Shown here: positions 35,879 through 44,900 of the stretch, piece by piece | How the letters are laid out: each line of letters begins with the position of its first letter | Numbering within the stretch: the first letter of the stretch is position 1 | Assembly (NCBI GenBank): GCA_035325905.1 | Contig: DAOKYY010000005.1 | Span: 1-64,000, forward strand | Length of the DNA stretch: 64,000 nt | Reading direction: 5' to 3' | Origin: DYGX01 sp035325905 | Lineage (GTDB): Bacteria; Chloroflexota; Anaerolineae; Aggregatilineales; Aggregatilineaceae | The notes under the pieces: generated by a model | What the model was told of the DNA's origin: nothing | Seen by the model: the letters and a program-made list of their open reading frames with translations, nothing else | Databases searched by the model: none | Position numbers and translations under genes: made by a program

Positions 35879-38575
35879 ATGGACCTCGCGCTGATAGGCG
35901 ACTGGCTGAGCCGCGAAGGCGGCGCGCTGCTGGCGTGGTGGCTGCTGACCACGCTGGCGGGGGCGCTGGTCTGGCCGCTGCTCTATCGTATCCTGGGCGG
36001 GCTGCCCGATCGCGGCTATACGCTGGCGCGCGCCGCCGGATTGATGCTGACCGCGTTCGTGTTCTGGTTCCTGGGAAGCGTCGGGCTGCTGCGCAACACG
36101 CCCGGCGGGGCCGCCTTCGCGTGGCTGGCGGTTGGCGCAATCAGCGTCGCGACCTATTTGCGCTGGCCGGGACGCGCCCCGCTGCGCCCCTGGCTGCGCG
36201 AGCACCGCGCGCTGATCATCACCGCTGAGGTGCTGTTCGCGGCGCTGTTCTTCGGCTGGTCGCTGTTCCGGGCGCACTACCCGGAGATGTACAGCACCGA
36301 GAAGCCGATGGAGATCATGTTCCTCAACAGCATCCGCGCCAGCGACGCCTTCCCGCCGCACGACGCCTGGCTGGCCGGGTACGCGATCAGCTACTACTAC
36401 TTCGGCTATCTGATCGCGGCCATGCTGGCGGACCTCGCGGCGGCCAACAGCGGAGTCGCGTTCAACCTGATGCTGGCGACGCTGATCGCGCAGGCGGGGG
36501 TTGGCGCGCTGGGCGTAGTGTACAACCTCACGCTCGCGGCGGGGCGCTTCGGGCGGCAGCGTCCGTCGGGCGCGGGCGGCGCAATCGCGGCGGGGCTGCT
36601 GGCGGCGTGTTTCCTGGTGCTGATGGGCAACCTCGGCGTCGCGCTGGTCGAGCTGCCCTATCGCGGCTATGCGTCCGGCGCGGTTGGCGCGGGCTATTTC
36701 GACTTCTGGAACGTGCCGGAGCGCGACGGGATGAGCGCGCCGCCGGAATCGGCCTGGGAGGGCGATCCGCAGCCGCTGGAGCAGTGGGACGCGCCGCGCA
36801 ACTGGTGGTGGTTCCGCTACAGCCGCGTGATTAACGACATCGACCTGGCCGGGCAGCCGGAGGGGGCGCAGCCGATCGCGGAGTTTCCGAGCTTTAGCTT
36901 CGTGCTGGGCGACATGCATCCGCACGTGCTGGCGCTGCCGTTCGCGGTGCTGGCGGTCGGGCTGGCGCTCAACCTGGCGCTGCGCGGCGCGTCGCTGCGC
37001 CCGCTCGAATACCCCCTGTACGCGATCTGGGTCGGCGGAATGGTCTTCGTCAACTCGTGGGACGCGGTCTATCTCGCGCTGCTGGTTGGCGCGGAGGCGC
37101 TGCGCCGTTTGCTGGCCGGAGGCGGTCGCCTGACCACGCGCGACCTGTGGGAGACGCTGCTGTTCGCGGCGGCGATCGGCGCGCTGACGCTGGTGCTCTA
37201 TCTGCCCTGGCTGATCAGCTTCACCTCGCAGGCGGGCGGCGTGCTGCCGAACGTGATCTATCCGACCGCGTGGCAGCAGTTCTTCCTGCAGTTCGGCGCG
37301 TTCCTGATCGTTCTGGCCGTCTTCCTGGCCGTCGAGGCGCGGCGCGCCGGGCGGCGCTTCAACCGTCAGGCCGCGCTGGTCGGCGCGGCGCTCGTCGGGC
37401 TGGCGCTGCTCGCGGTGATGGTTGCGCTCGGCGTGGTGTTTTACGAGAACGTCACGATACGCGGCGCGATCTTTCGCGGGGCGGACTTCGCGCTGCCGCT
37501 TGGCGATCACCTGCCGGATATTCTGCGGGCGCGGCTGCCGGGCGTGCCGAGCGAATTGCTGCTGCTGGCGATGATCGGCGCGGTGGTCGGGCTGCTGTTC
37601 GCGCGCGCGAACGGGCACGGCGCGGACGACTCCCCCACCGGCGAGCCACCCACGCTGCCATTGAGCCAGGCGACCGCCTTCACGCTGCTGTTGATCGGCG
37701 CGGGCGCGGTCCTGACGCTGGCGCCCGATTTCGTGTACCTGCGCGACAATTTCGGCGTGCGGATCAATACCGTGTTCAAACTGTACTACCAGGGCTGGCT
37801 GCTGTTCAGCCTGGCGAGCGCCTTCGCGGTCTGGTCGCTGCTCGCCGCGCGCCCGGAAGTGGAGCCTTCCCCGGCGGCGCTGGGGGGTCGCGTCGTGTTC
37901 GGCGCGGTAGTTCTGGTGCTGTTCGCGGCCGGGATGCTGTACCCGGCGCTGGCCTTCCAGACGCGCGCCCTCGACGACGATCTGGACCGGCGCGCGGTCA
38001 AGACGCAGCGCGACCTGTGCGCCGAGACGCCCGGCGTGGCGTGCCCGGCCCTGCCGGACCTGACGCTCGATGGCCGCCCGACCTTCGCCGGGTTCCTGGG
38101 CGAGGGCGAATTCCAGACGGTGCAGTGCTTCGCCGCGCTGGACCGCCCGGCGGACGCGGTGATCGCCGAAGCGCCGTTCCCCGGCGGGTATAACCCGTCG
38201 TTCAGCCGCTTCAGCGCGCTGACCGGCGTCCCGACGCTGATGGGCTGGCAGGGGCACGAGGGCCAGTGGCGCGGCCCAACTTATCCCGAAGTCACCGACG
38301 CGCGCCGCGAGAACGGCCAGTACCGCGACCGGATCGTGGACGTGCAGGAGATGTACACCACGCAGGACTGGGACCGCGCCTGGGCGATCATCGACCGCTA
38401 CGGGATCGACTATATCGTCGTCGGCGGGGCGGAGCGGCAGATGATCGCGCGGCTGGCGGGGGACGACCTGAGTAAGCGGCGTGACTACGAGCTGGGGCTG
38501 GCGAAGTTCGAGCAGGTGCTGACGCCGGTCTGTGGCGCGGGCGGCGCGGTGGTATATCGCGTTGCGCCGGGCTAG
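35879..38575 (+). CDS. Chlor_Arch_YYY (DUF2298) membrane protein, single-domain form
   Basis: The 898-residue protein is the short class of the family: essentially one DUF2298 domain after an N-terminal pair of hydrophobic segments. Signatures are EKPMEIMFLNSI, SYYYFGYLIA, FPSFSFVLGDMHPHVLALP and, near the C-terminus, LMGWQGHEGQWRG followed by a soluble domain with IDYIVVGGAERQ. These parallel the last 1,000 residues of the gene just upstream (YYYFGYV, GDLHAHM, GWRWHQTQQRG, VEYLIAGTLEHA), so the two are paralogous. Function is unknown for the family; conserved Asp/His in the first luminal loops and the GT-C-like topology suggest a lipid-linked-sugar transferase. It starts 32 bp after the giant gene. 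Confidence 0.88.
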   Translation: MDLALIGDWLSREGGALLAWWLLTTLAGALVWPLLYRILGGLPDRGYTLARAAGLMLTAFVFWFLGSVGLLRNTPGGAAFAWLAVGAISVATYLRWPGRAPLRPWLREHRALIITAEVLFAALFFGWSLFRAHYPEMYSTEKPMEIMFLNSIRASDAFPPHDAWLAGYAISYYYFGYLIAAMLADLAAANSGVAFNLMLATLIAQAGVGALGVVYNLTLAAGRFGRQRPSGAGGAIAAGLLAACFLVLMGNLGVALVELPYRGYASGAVGAGYFDFWNVPERDGMSAPPESAWEGDPQPLEQWDAPRNWWWFRYSRVINDIDLAGQPEGAQPIAEFPSFSFVLGDMHPHVLALPFAVLAVGLALNLALRGASLRPLEYPLYAIWVGGMVFVNSWDAVYLALLVGAEALRRLLAGGGRLTTRDLWETLLFAAAIGALTLVLYLPWLISFTSQAGGVLPNVIYPTAWQQFFLQFGAFLIVLAVFLAVEARRAGRRFNRQAALVGAALVGLALLAVMVALGVVFYENVTIRGAIFRGADFALPLGDHLPDILRARLPGVPSELLLLAMIGAVVGLLFARANGHGADDSPTGEPPTLPLSQATAFTLLLIGAGAVLTLAPDFVYLRDNFGVRINTVFKLYYQGWLLFSLASAFAVWSLLAARPEVEPSPAALGGRVVFGAVVLVLFAAGMLYPALAFQTRALDDDLDRRAVKTQRDLCAETPGVACPALPDLTLDGRPTFAGFLGEGEFQTVQCFAALDRPADAVIAEAPFPGGYNPSFSRFSALTGVPTLMGWQGHEGQWRGPTYPEVTDARRENGQYRDRIVDVQEMYTTQDWDRAWAIIDRYGIDYIVVGGAERQMIARLAGDDLSKRRDYELGLAKFEQVLTPVCGAGGAVVYRVAPG

Positions 38576-38591
38576 GCGGAGAGCGGAGCAG

Positions 38592-40547
38592 ATGGCGATG
38601 ATGGCTGATCCGGCGGTTCTGACGGCCCGCGAGCGATCCAACGGCCACGCCGAGCCGGGGCTGCGCGTGCGGGTCACGCTCGAAGTGCTGCTTTACGCGC
38701 TGCTGGCGCTGGCGGCGGTCGGGCTGCGCTTCGTTGCGCTGGGCGATGCGCCGCTGAACGACGACGAGGCGGCGCGGGCGCTCGGCGCGCTGCGCATGAT
38801 CGACCAGAGCGTGCCGGGCGCGGGGGATGTGCCCGACAGCCCGCTCACCCTGGCGCTACACGCGCTGACCTTCACCTTCGGCGGCGCATCGGACGCGGCG
38901 GCGCGCTTTCCGAGCGCGCTCGGCGGCGTGCTGCTGGTGCTGGCGCCCGCGTTGTGGCGGCGCTACCTTAACCCGCTGCCGCCGCTGATTCTGAGCTTCT
39001 TGCTGGCGATCTCGCCGGTAGCGTGGCTGGCCTCCCGCACGCTGAGCCTGGCGGTGTGGAGCGCGCTGCTGGCGATCGTCGCGCCGTGGCTGGCGCTGCG
39101 CTTCGTTGAGACGCGGCGCGTGGCCTACGCGGTTGCGGCGACGGTCGCCTTCGCGGGGATGGCGCTCCTGGTCGAACCCGCCGGAATGATCATGCTGCTG
39201 GCGCTGGCGTTCGGCGTCGCCTTCGCCTGGCTGACCGAGGACGACCCGGCGTCGGGGTTCGGACCGGCGCTGCGCGGGATGTTGCGCGGCTGGCCGTGGG
39301 CGCAAGGCGCGCTGGCGGCGGTGGTGGTCGCGCTGGCGCTCAGCACGCTCGTCTTCTTCCTGCCGTCCGGCCTGACCGCGATCGGCAACGTGATCGCGGG
39401 CGCGGTGCGCGGTCTGAGCGAGCGGCCCACAGGCGCGACGGTCGCCTTCCCGCTGCTCGTCGCGCTGCGCTACGAGCCGGGAGTTGTGTTGTTCGGCGTG
39501 CTGGCGGCGGTGCATGCCGTGCGCGAAGGCGGCTTCTTCGAGCGCGCCCTGGCCGGGTGGTTGCTGGCCGGGATCGCGGCTGGGCTGGCCTATGCCGGGG
39601 CGACCGCGTCGCACGCGCTGTGGGTGACGCTGCCGCTGGCGGCGCTGCTCGCGCTGGCGATCACGCGCTGGCTGACCGAGCGGCCCGGCGTGGTTTGGAA
39701 CGTGCCGCGCGGCGGCGTGACGCTCCACGCCGCGATCACCTTCGCGCTGTGGGGCGCGGTCGGGCTGAGCCTGGTGCTGATGGGCAAGCAGATCCTGGTC
39801 GATCTGCCCGCCGACGTGACCCGCCTCGGCGCGCTGGTCGAGCGCGTCTTCGACGGCTTGTACAGCCGGCGCACTGCCACCAGCGAGATGATCGAGGTGC
39901 AGGGCGTGCAGGTCTTCAGCACGACGCTCGGCTTCATCCAGCTGCGCGCCCTGCTGACGGTGCTGCTCAGCCTGCTGGTGGGCATCCTGTATTTTCTGGT
40001 CGGCAGCCTGTGGGGCGCGCGGACCGCCTGGCGCGGCCTGGCGCTGGGCACGCTCGGCGTGCTGCTGCTCTACGGCCTGGGCGCCGGTGGGCACGCCGCC
40101 TTTCAGGCCAGCGGCGACCCGCGCACGCTGTGGTATCCGAACCCGGTCACGGATGACCTGCGCGAGCTGGAGGACACGCTCGAAACGATGAGCCTGCGCG
40201 CTAGCGGCACGCCGCACCTGATCGACATTACGGCGCGCGTCCCGGACGACGGCGCGCTGGCCTGGGCGCTGCGCCGCCATCCGAACACGACCTTCGTTGG
40301 CGGTCTGGGGCCGGAGGTCCGCTCAGCGGTCGTGATCGCGCCGCAGATCGAGCCGGAGCCGGTGCTCGGCGCGAGCTACATCGGCAAGGACCTGATCACG
40401 CGGCGCGCCTGGTCCCTGGACTCGCTTTCGTGGCGTGATATGATTATGTGGCTCTATCGCGGGGCGTCGCGCGTCCCGCCCGCGCCGAGCGAGACGATCA
40501 TGCTGTGGGTGCGCAACGACGTGTACGGCGTCGAGAACGTCCCTTAG
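38592..40547 (+). CDS. GT-C/GT39-like polytopic membrane protein
   Basis: The 651-residue protein has a short cytosolic N-terminus and a first loop with LGDAPLNDDEAARALGALRMI. This matches the acidic DDE/DE motif of dolichyl-phosphate-mannose transferase-like enzymes. DSPLTLALHALTF and FPSALGGVLLVLAPALWRRYL follow, typical of TIGR03663/PMT-like proteins. About ten more hydrophobic segments precede a soluble C-terminal domain of about 130 residues. The ATG at 38592, after GGAGAGCGGAG, is chosen over the frame that begins within the preceding gene. Transfer of a sugar from a polyprenyl carrier is the likely activity; the acceptor is unknown. Confidence 0.75.
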   Translation: MAMMADPAVLTARERSNGHAEPGLRVRVTLEVLLYALLALAAVGLRFVALGDAPLNDDEAARALGALRMIDQSVPGAGDVPDSPLTLALHALTFTFGGASDAAARFPSALGGVLLVLAPALWRRYLNPLPPLILSFLLAISPVAWLASRTLSLAVWSALLAIVAPWLALRFVETRRVAYAVAATVAFAGMALLVEPAGMIMLLALAFGVAFAWLTEDDPASGFGPALRGMLRGWPWAQGALAAVVVALALSTLVFFLPSGLTAIGNVIAGAVRGLSERPTGATVAFPLLVALRYEPGVVLFGVLAAVHAVREGGFFERALAGWLLAGIAAGLAYAGATASHALWVTLPLAALLALAITRWLTERPGVVWNVPRGGVTLHAAITFALWGAVGLSLVLMGKQILVDLPADVTRLGALVERVFDGLYSRRTATSEMIEVQGVQVFSTTLGFIQLRALLTVLLSLLVGILYFLVGSLWGARTAWRGLALGTLGVLLLYGLGAGGHAAFQASGDPRTLWYPNPVTDDLRELEDTLETMSLRASGTPHLIDITARVPDDGALAWALRRHPNTTFVGGLGPEVRSAVVIAPQIEPEPVLGASYIGKDLITRRAWSLDSLSWRDMIMWLYRGASRVPPAPSETIMLWVRNDVYGVENVP

Positions 40548-40604
40548 GCGCGTCATGAGGAATTGCCAGGCCCAGAGTGTAATGAGACTATGACCGGAGC
40601 CAGG

Positions 40605-41249
40605 ATGCCCAGCGAGCCACCTTTCCAGCCACGCGCCGAGCCTGCCGTCGAGCGCGCCGCCAACGACCCTGACCTGCCGGACCTGATCGCGCGCTGTCTG
40701 GACGGCGATCAGGCGGCGTTCGCGGCGCTGTACGAGCGGTACGCCCCGGCGCTCTACCGGCTGGCCTACGGCGTGCTGCTGGACCCGCACGACGCCGAGG
40801 ACGTGCTGCAGGAGTCGATGGTCTACGCCTTCCGCAACCTGGCTCGCTACGACGCGGCGCGCGGCGCGTTCCGCACCTGGCTGTACACGATCACGATCAG
40901 CCGCTGCCGCAACGCGCGCCGCCGCAAGTGGCTGCCGACCGTCACGCTGGGGCATCTGCTGACGCTCGGCGTCGAGCCGCCGACGCCGCCCGCCGAATCG
41001 CCCGAAGCGCGCGCGGCCTGGCGCGAGCTACAGGCGTCGCTGGCCGAGGCGCTGCGCACGCTGTCGCCCCGCCTGCGCGAAGCGGTCGCGCTGCGCTATG
41101 GGCAGGGGCTGACCTATCGCGAGATGGCCGAAATTATCGACTGCCCGCAGAAGACCGCCGAGAGCCGCGTCCGGCTGGCGCACGAGCAGCTGCGCAAGGC
41201 GATGAGCGCCGCCGATCAGGCCGCGCTTGAAGAGTTGTGGAGCTTGTAG
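40605..41249 (+). CDS. ECF-type RNA polymerase sigma factor
   Basis: The 214-residue product has sigma region 2 (ALYERYAPALYRLAYGVL, then DAEDVLQESMVYAFRNL and FRTWLYTIT) and region 4 (SPRLREAVALRYGQGLTYREMAEIIDCPQKTAESRVR). Regions 1 and 3 are missing, which defines the extracytoplasmic-function class. The start ATG 40605 follows GGAGCC; an earlier ATG at 40590 is possible but lacks a ribosome binding site. The next gene is a membrane anti-sigma factor, 25 bp away. The pair lies between two GT-C genes, so it may control the envelope glycan genes, though no shared ECF promoter motif was found by eye. Confidence 0.92.
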   Translation: MPSEPPFQPRAEPAVERAANDPDLPDLIARCLDGDQAAFAALYERYAPALYRLAYGVLLDPHDAEDVLQESMVYAFRNLARYDAARGAFRTWLYTITISRCRNARRRKWLPTVTLGHLLTLGVEPPTPPAESPEARAAWRELQASLAEALRTLSPRLREAVALRYGQGLTYREMAEIIDCPQKTAESRVRLAHEQLRKAMSAADQAALEELWSL

Positions 41250-41274
41250 CGACGAGTTTGCAGCGAGGGCGACG

Positions 41275-41850
41275 ATGTTCAACCGTCACGTCACATCCCT
41301 GATCGCCCGCTATATCGACGGCCAGCTCCGCCCGGCGCAGCGCGCCCAGGTGGTCAACCACGTCCGCGTCTGCGCCGCGTGCCGCGCCGCGCTGGCTCGC
41401 GAGGAACAGATCGCGGCAGACCTGCGGCGCGAGATGCCGCGCCTCGGCCAGCCCGATGCGGCCCGCATCGATCGCGTCTGGTCGGACGTGTGGCACGACA
41501 TCGAGGCCGCGCCGCGCCCGACGCGCGCGCGCCGCTCGACGCACCTGCCAGGGCTGAGCATGGCGCTGGCGATGCTGGTGATGCTCGCGCTGGCGCTGCC
41601 CCTGCTGGCGCAGAGCGGGATGCGCGCCGAAGCCGCGCCGTTTGAGCCGGGATCGAACCTGGTCCGCAGCACGGCCTCGCCCACGCCGGGCGGGACCGAC
41701 GAGGCGCAAATGGGCGCGCCGGTCAGCTTGGCGGCGCGCACCCGCGCGCAGGCGACCGTCGCGCTGGTCCCGGCGGTGGGCGCCAGCCCGGTCCCGATGC
41801 CGATCTCGACCGCCTGGCCGGAGGCGCCGACCGACCCGGCCTCGCGCTGA
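41275..41850 (+). CDS. Zinc-binding membrane anti-sigma factor
   Basis: The 191-residue protein has an N-terminal ZAS-type domain with His29-x3-Cys33-x2-Cys36 (NHVRVCAAC), which binds zinc and clamps ECF sigma factors. One membrane segment (about residues 91-112) and a Thr/Pro/Ala-rich extracytoplasmic tail of about 80 residues without a folded sensor domain follow. Release of the sigma factor would require cleavage or a conformational change; two rhomboid proteases are encoded 28 kb upstream, but no link is shown. The ATG at 41275 follows GCGAGGG. Immediate linkage to the sigma gene makes the pairing secure. Confidence 0.88.
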   Translation: MFNRHVTSLIARYIDGQLRPAQRAQVVNHVRVCAACRAALAREEQIAADLRREMPRLGQPDAARIDRVWSDVWHDIEAAPRPTRARRSTHLPGLSMALAMLVMLALALPLLAQSGMRAEAAPFEPGSNLVRSTASPTPGGTDEAQMGAPVSLAARTRAQATVALVPAVGASPVPMPISTAWPEAPTDPASR

Positions 41851-41859
41851 CCGTCTGTG

Positions 41860-41915
41860 AAGATGTAAGGCTGCTTTGCGCTGTTTCTAGCTGCTCCTGG
41901 CTGTTTTCCGTTTTT
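41860..41915. repeat. Degenerate ~10-bp-period GCTG/GCTGTTT repeat
   Basis: GGCTGCTTTGCGCTGTTTCT and the following AGCTGCTCCTGGCTGTTTTC read, on the other strand, as units of the type AACAGCGAAA, AGCAGCC. They resemble the array at 60631-60694. The segment forms most of the 82-bp spacer before the TIGR03663-type gene. Confidence 0.4.
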
Positions 41916-41932
41916 GAGTGAGATTGCGACGT

Positions 41933-44900
41933 ATGGCAACACGCGACGAAACCTATGGCCTGCCCGAGACCGCGACCCGCGAGGCGGCGGTGAGCCGTCT
42001 GCTGGCGCGGGCATATACTCTGAACTGGGAAGTGATCGCCTACGCCGCGATTCTCGCGCTGGCGCTGGTGACGCGGTTCGTGGACCTGGGCACGCGCGTG
42101 ATGAGCCACGACGAGAGCCTGCACACCTACTACTCGTGGCGGCTGTATGAGTTCGGCGAATTCCAGCATACGCCGCTGATGCACGGCCCGCTGCTGTTTC
42201 ACATGACGGCGCTGGCGTATTTCCTGTTCGGCGACAATGACTTCACGGCGCGCCTGTACCCGGCGCTGCTCGGCGTGCTGATCGTGATGTTCCCGGCGCT
42301 GTTCCGGCGCTGGCTCGGTCGGCTCGGCGCGCTGGCGGCGTCGATCATGCTGCTGATCTCGCCTCAGCTGCTGTACTACAACCGCTACATCCGCCACGAC
42401 ACGCCGACTATTTTCTTCGCGCTGGTGCTGGTTTACGCCGTGATGCAGTACATCGACGGACGCCCGGTGCGCCGCCCCGGCTGGATTCTGCTGGTCGCGG
42501 TCGGGCTGGTCGGGATGCTGGCCTCGAAGGAAGTCGCGTTCATTTACATCGCGCTGTTTGGCAGCTTTCTGACGCTCTACTGGCTGTTGCGCGTGGCGCA
42601 GGATGTCGGGATTCAGCGGCCCGCGCCCGACGACGCGACATGGCAGCCGCCGCGCTTGCAGTTGGTGTTCGGCCACCTGATTCTGGCGGCGGCGGTGGGC
42701 GTTCTGGCGCTGACCCTCGGCGCGTTCTTGCGGCAGGCGCTCGCGCCGATTCTCTGGCTCCCGTCCGCGCTGTGGATCCAGGCGCCGTTGTTCCTGGCGC
42801 TGTGGGCGCCCCTCGCCGCGTCGGGGCTGATCCGGCGCGGGCGCGGCGGCGCGGCAGGCGCGATCATGCAGGGGCTGGCAAGCGGGCGCTCGGCGCTGCT
42901 GGTGATTGTCGCCGGGGCAATTCTCGGCGGAATCCTCGCGCTGCTGGTGATCGTCGCGATCGACGTGATCAAGCCGGACACGATCTGGACGCAAACGACC
43001 GTTCTCAGCGCGACCGATCAAGCGTCGGGCATCAACGGCACGAAGGAATACGCCGTGTCTACCGGCTTCGACGCGGCGATGGCCGTCCGCCTGCTGACGT
43101 GGGTCGGGCTGCCCACGCTGCTGATCCTGTTCGTGGTGTTCCTGTCGGCGGTGTTCAACTTCCCTGGCACGCTGCCGATCCCCTGGCGCGAGCTGTTGCT
43201 GGTGTTGCTGATCGCGGCGCTGGTGGCGGGACTGCTGATCATGTTCGAGCGGCGCAGCTTCGTCTCGGAGACGACGACGCAGCCCTTCGCCGCCGACCCG
43301 ACCGCCAGCACCGCCCACGCGGACGGCGCGTATGACAACACGCCGATCTGGGTGGCGTGGGGCGCCGGCCTGCTGGCGACCGTCGTCGTGCTGGCGACGC
43401 GCTTCCTGACTGGCCTGTGGGACTTCTTCAACCGCCAGCCGGTCTTCGACGTGCTGATCGTGATCGGGACGCTGATCCTGCCCTGGCTGACCGCGTTCCC
43501 GCTCTATTGGGCCGGGTACAACCTGGAGAACTACAACTCGCAGACCCAGGAAGGGGCCGACACGGTACGCGCCGCGTTCGTGGCGCTGGTGCCGTTCCTG
43601 GCGGTCTCGACGGCGGCCGGCGTGTCGTGGAACTGGCGGCGCTGGCTGCCGGTCGCGGCGATCTTCACCGGCATTTTCGCGTTCTTTTTCACGACGGTCT
43701 TCAGCAATCAGGACGGCCTGGTGACGGGCGCGATCGGCTCGCTGGGCTACTGGCTGGAGCAGCAGGAGGTCCGGCGCGGCAGCCAGCCGCAGTATTACTA
43801 TGTCCTGACGCAGCTCCCGGTCTACGAGTATCTGCCGGTGATCGGCGCGCTCGGCGCCAGCATCAGCGGCCTGGGCATCTTCTGGCGCTGGCGGCGCGAC
43901 CGGCGGCTGGCAGCGCGCGAGGCGGCCTGGGCCGCTGAAGATTCGACGCCGGTCGATCCGGCTGGCACGGTGCCCACGCTAGCCGATCCGCACGCGACCC
44001 AGTTCTCGGACGCCGCCGCGACCCAGGCGCTGCCGCTGGACGGGCCGCCCGATCTGCCCGGTGAGGCGGTCGAGCCGCCCCCCAGCGTGGTGCGCTACAG
44101 CGGCACACGCAGCCGGTTACTGCGCCCCTACGACGCGGTCGAGGAAGCGCGGCACCGTCATGACGACCCCGAATGGATCGGCGCGCTGCCGTTTCTCGGC
44201 ATGGTTGGCTATTGGGGAATCATGATGCTGCTTGCGCTGTCGATCGCCGGCGAGAAGATGCCCTGGCTGACCACGCACCTGACCGTCCCGTTGATCCTGG
44301 CGGCGGGCTGGTGGTTCGGGCGGATCGCGAGCGGGCTACGCCCGGCGGCGCTGCGCGAGGGCAGCGGCTGGGCGCTGTGGGTCGCGATTCCGGTCGGGCT
44401 GGTGGCGCTGGCGCACATCGTGTTGCAACTGTGGGGTGCGAACACGCCGTTCTCCGGGCGCAAGCCGGAAGACCTGGCGGCGAGCGGGACGTGGCTCGCG
44501 GCGATGCTGGTCTTCCTCGGCGCGCTGTATGTGATCGGGCGCTTTGGGCGCGCCGTCGGGCGCGATCAGCTGGCGCGCATGATCGGGGTGGTGGCGTTCA
44601 CGCTGCTGGCCGTGCTTACGGCGCGGACGGCGGTGCTGGCGGCTTTTATCAATTACGACTACGCGACCGAGTACCTGGTCTACGCGCACGCCGCGCCCGC
44701 GATTAAGACCGTGCTCGGTGAGATCGACCGCATCGCGGCCATCACCAACGAGGGCGACACGATGCGGATCGTGTTCGACGACGAATCCTCGTGGCCGTAC
44801 ACCTGGTATTTCCGCGACTACACCAATTACGGCTACCTGCGCGGCGAAGCGGGCAGCGTCGATCCGGCTACGCTCGACGGGGCGCGGGTGGTCGTCGTCG

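Noticed and set aside
35795..38677. 960-codon open frame antisense to the DUF2298 gene
   Set aside because: Its composition (Arg, Gln, Ala runs) is typical of a GC-rich shadow frame. The plus strand holds the conserved YYYFG and GWxxH motifs.
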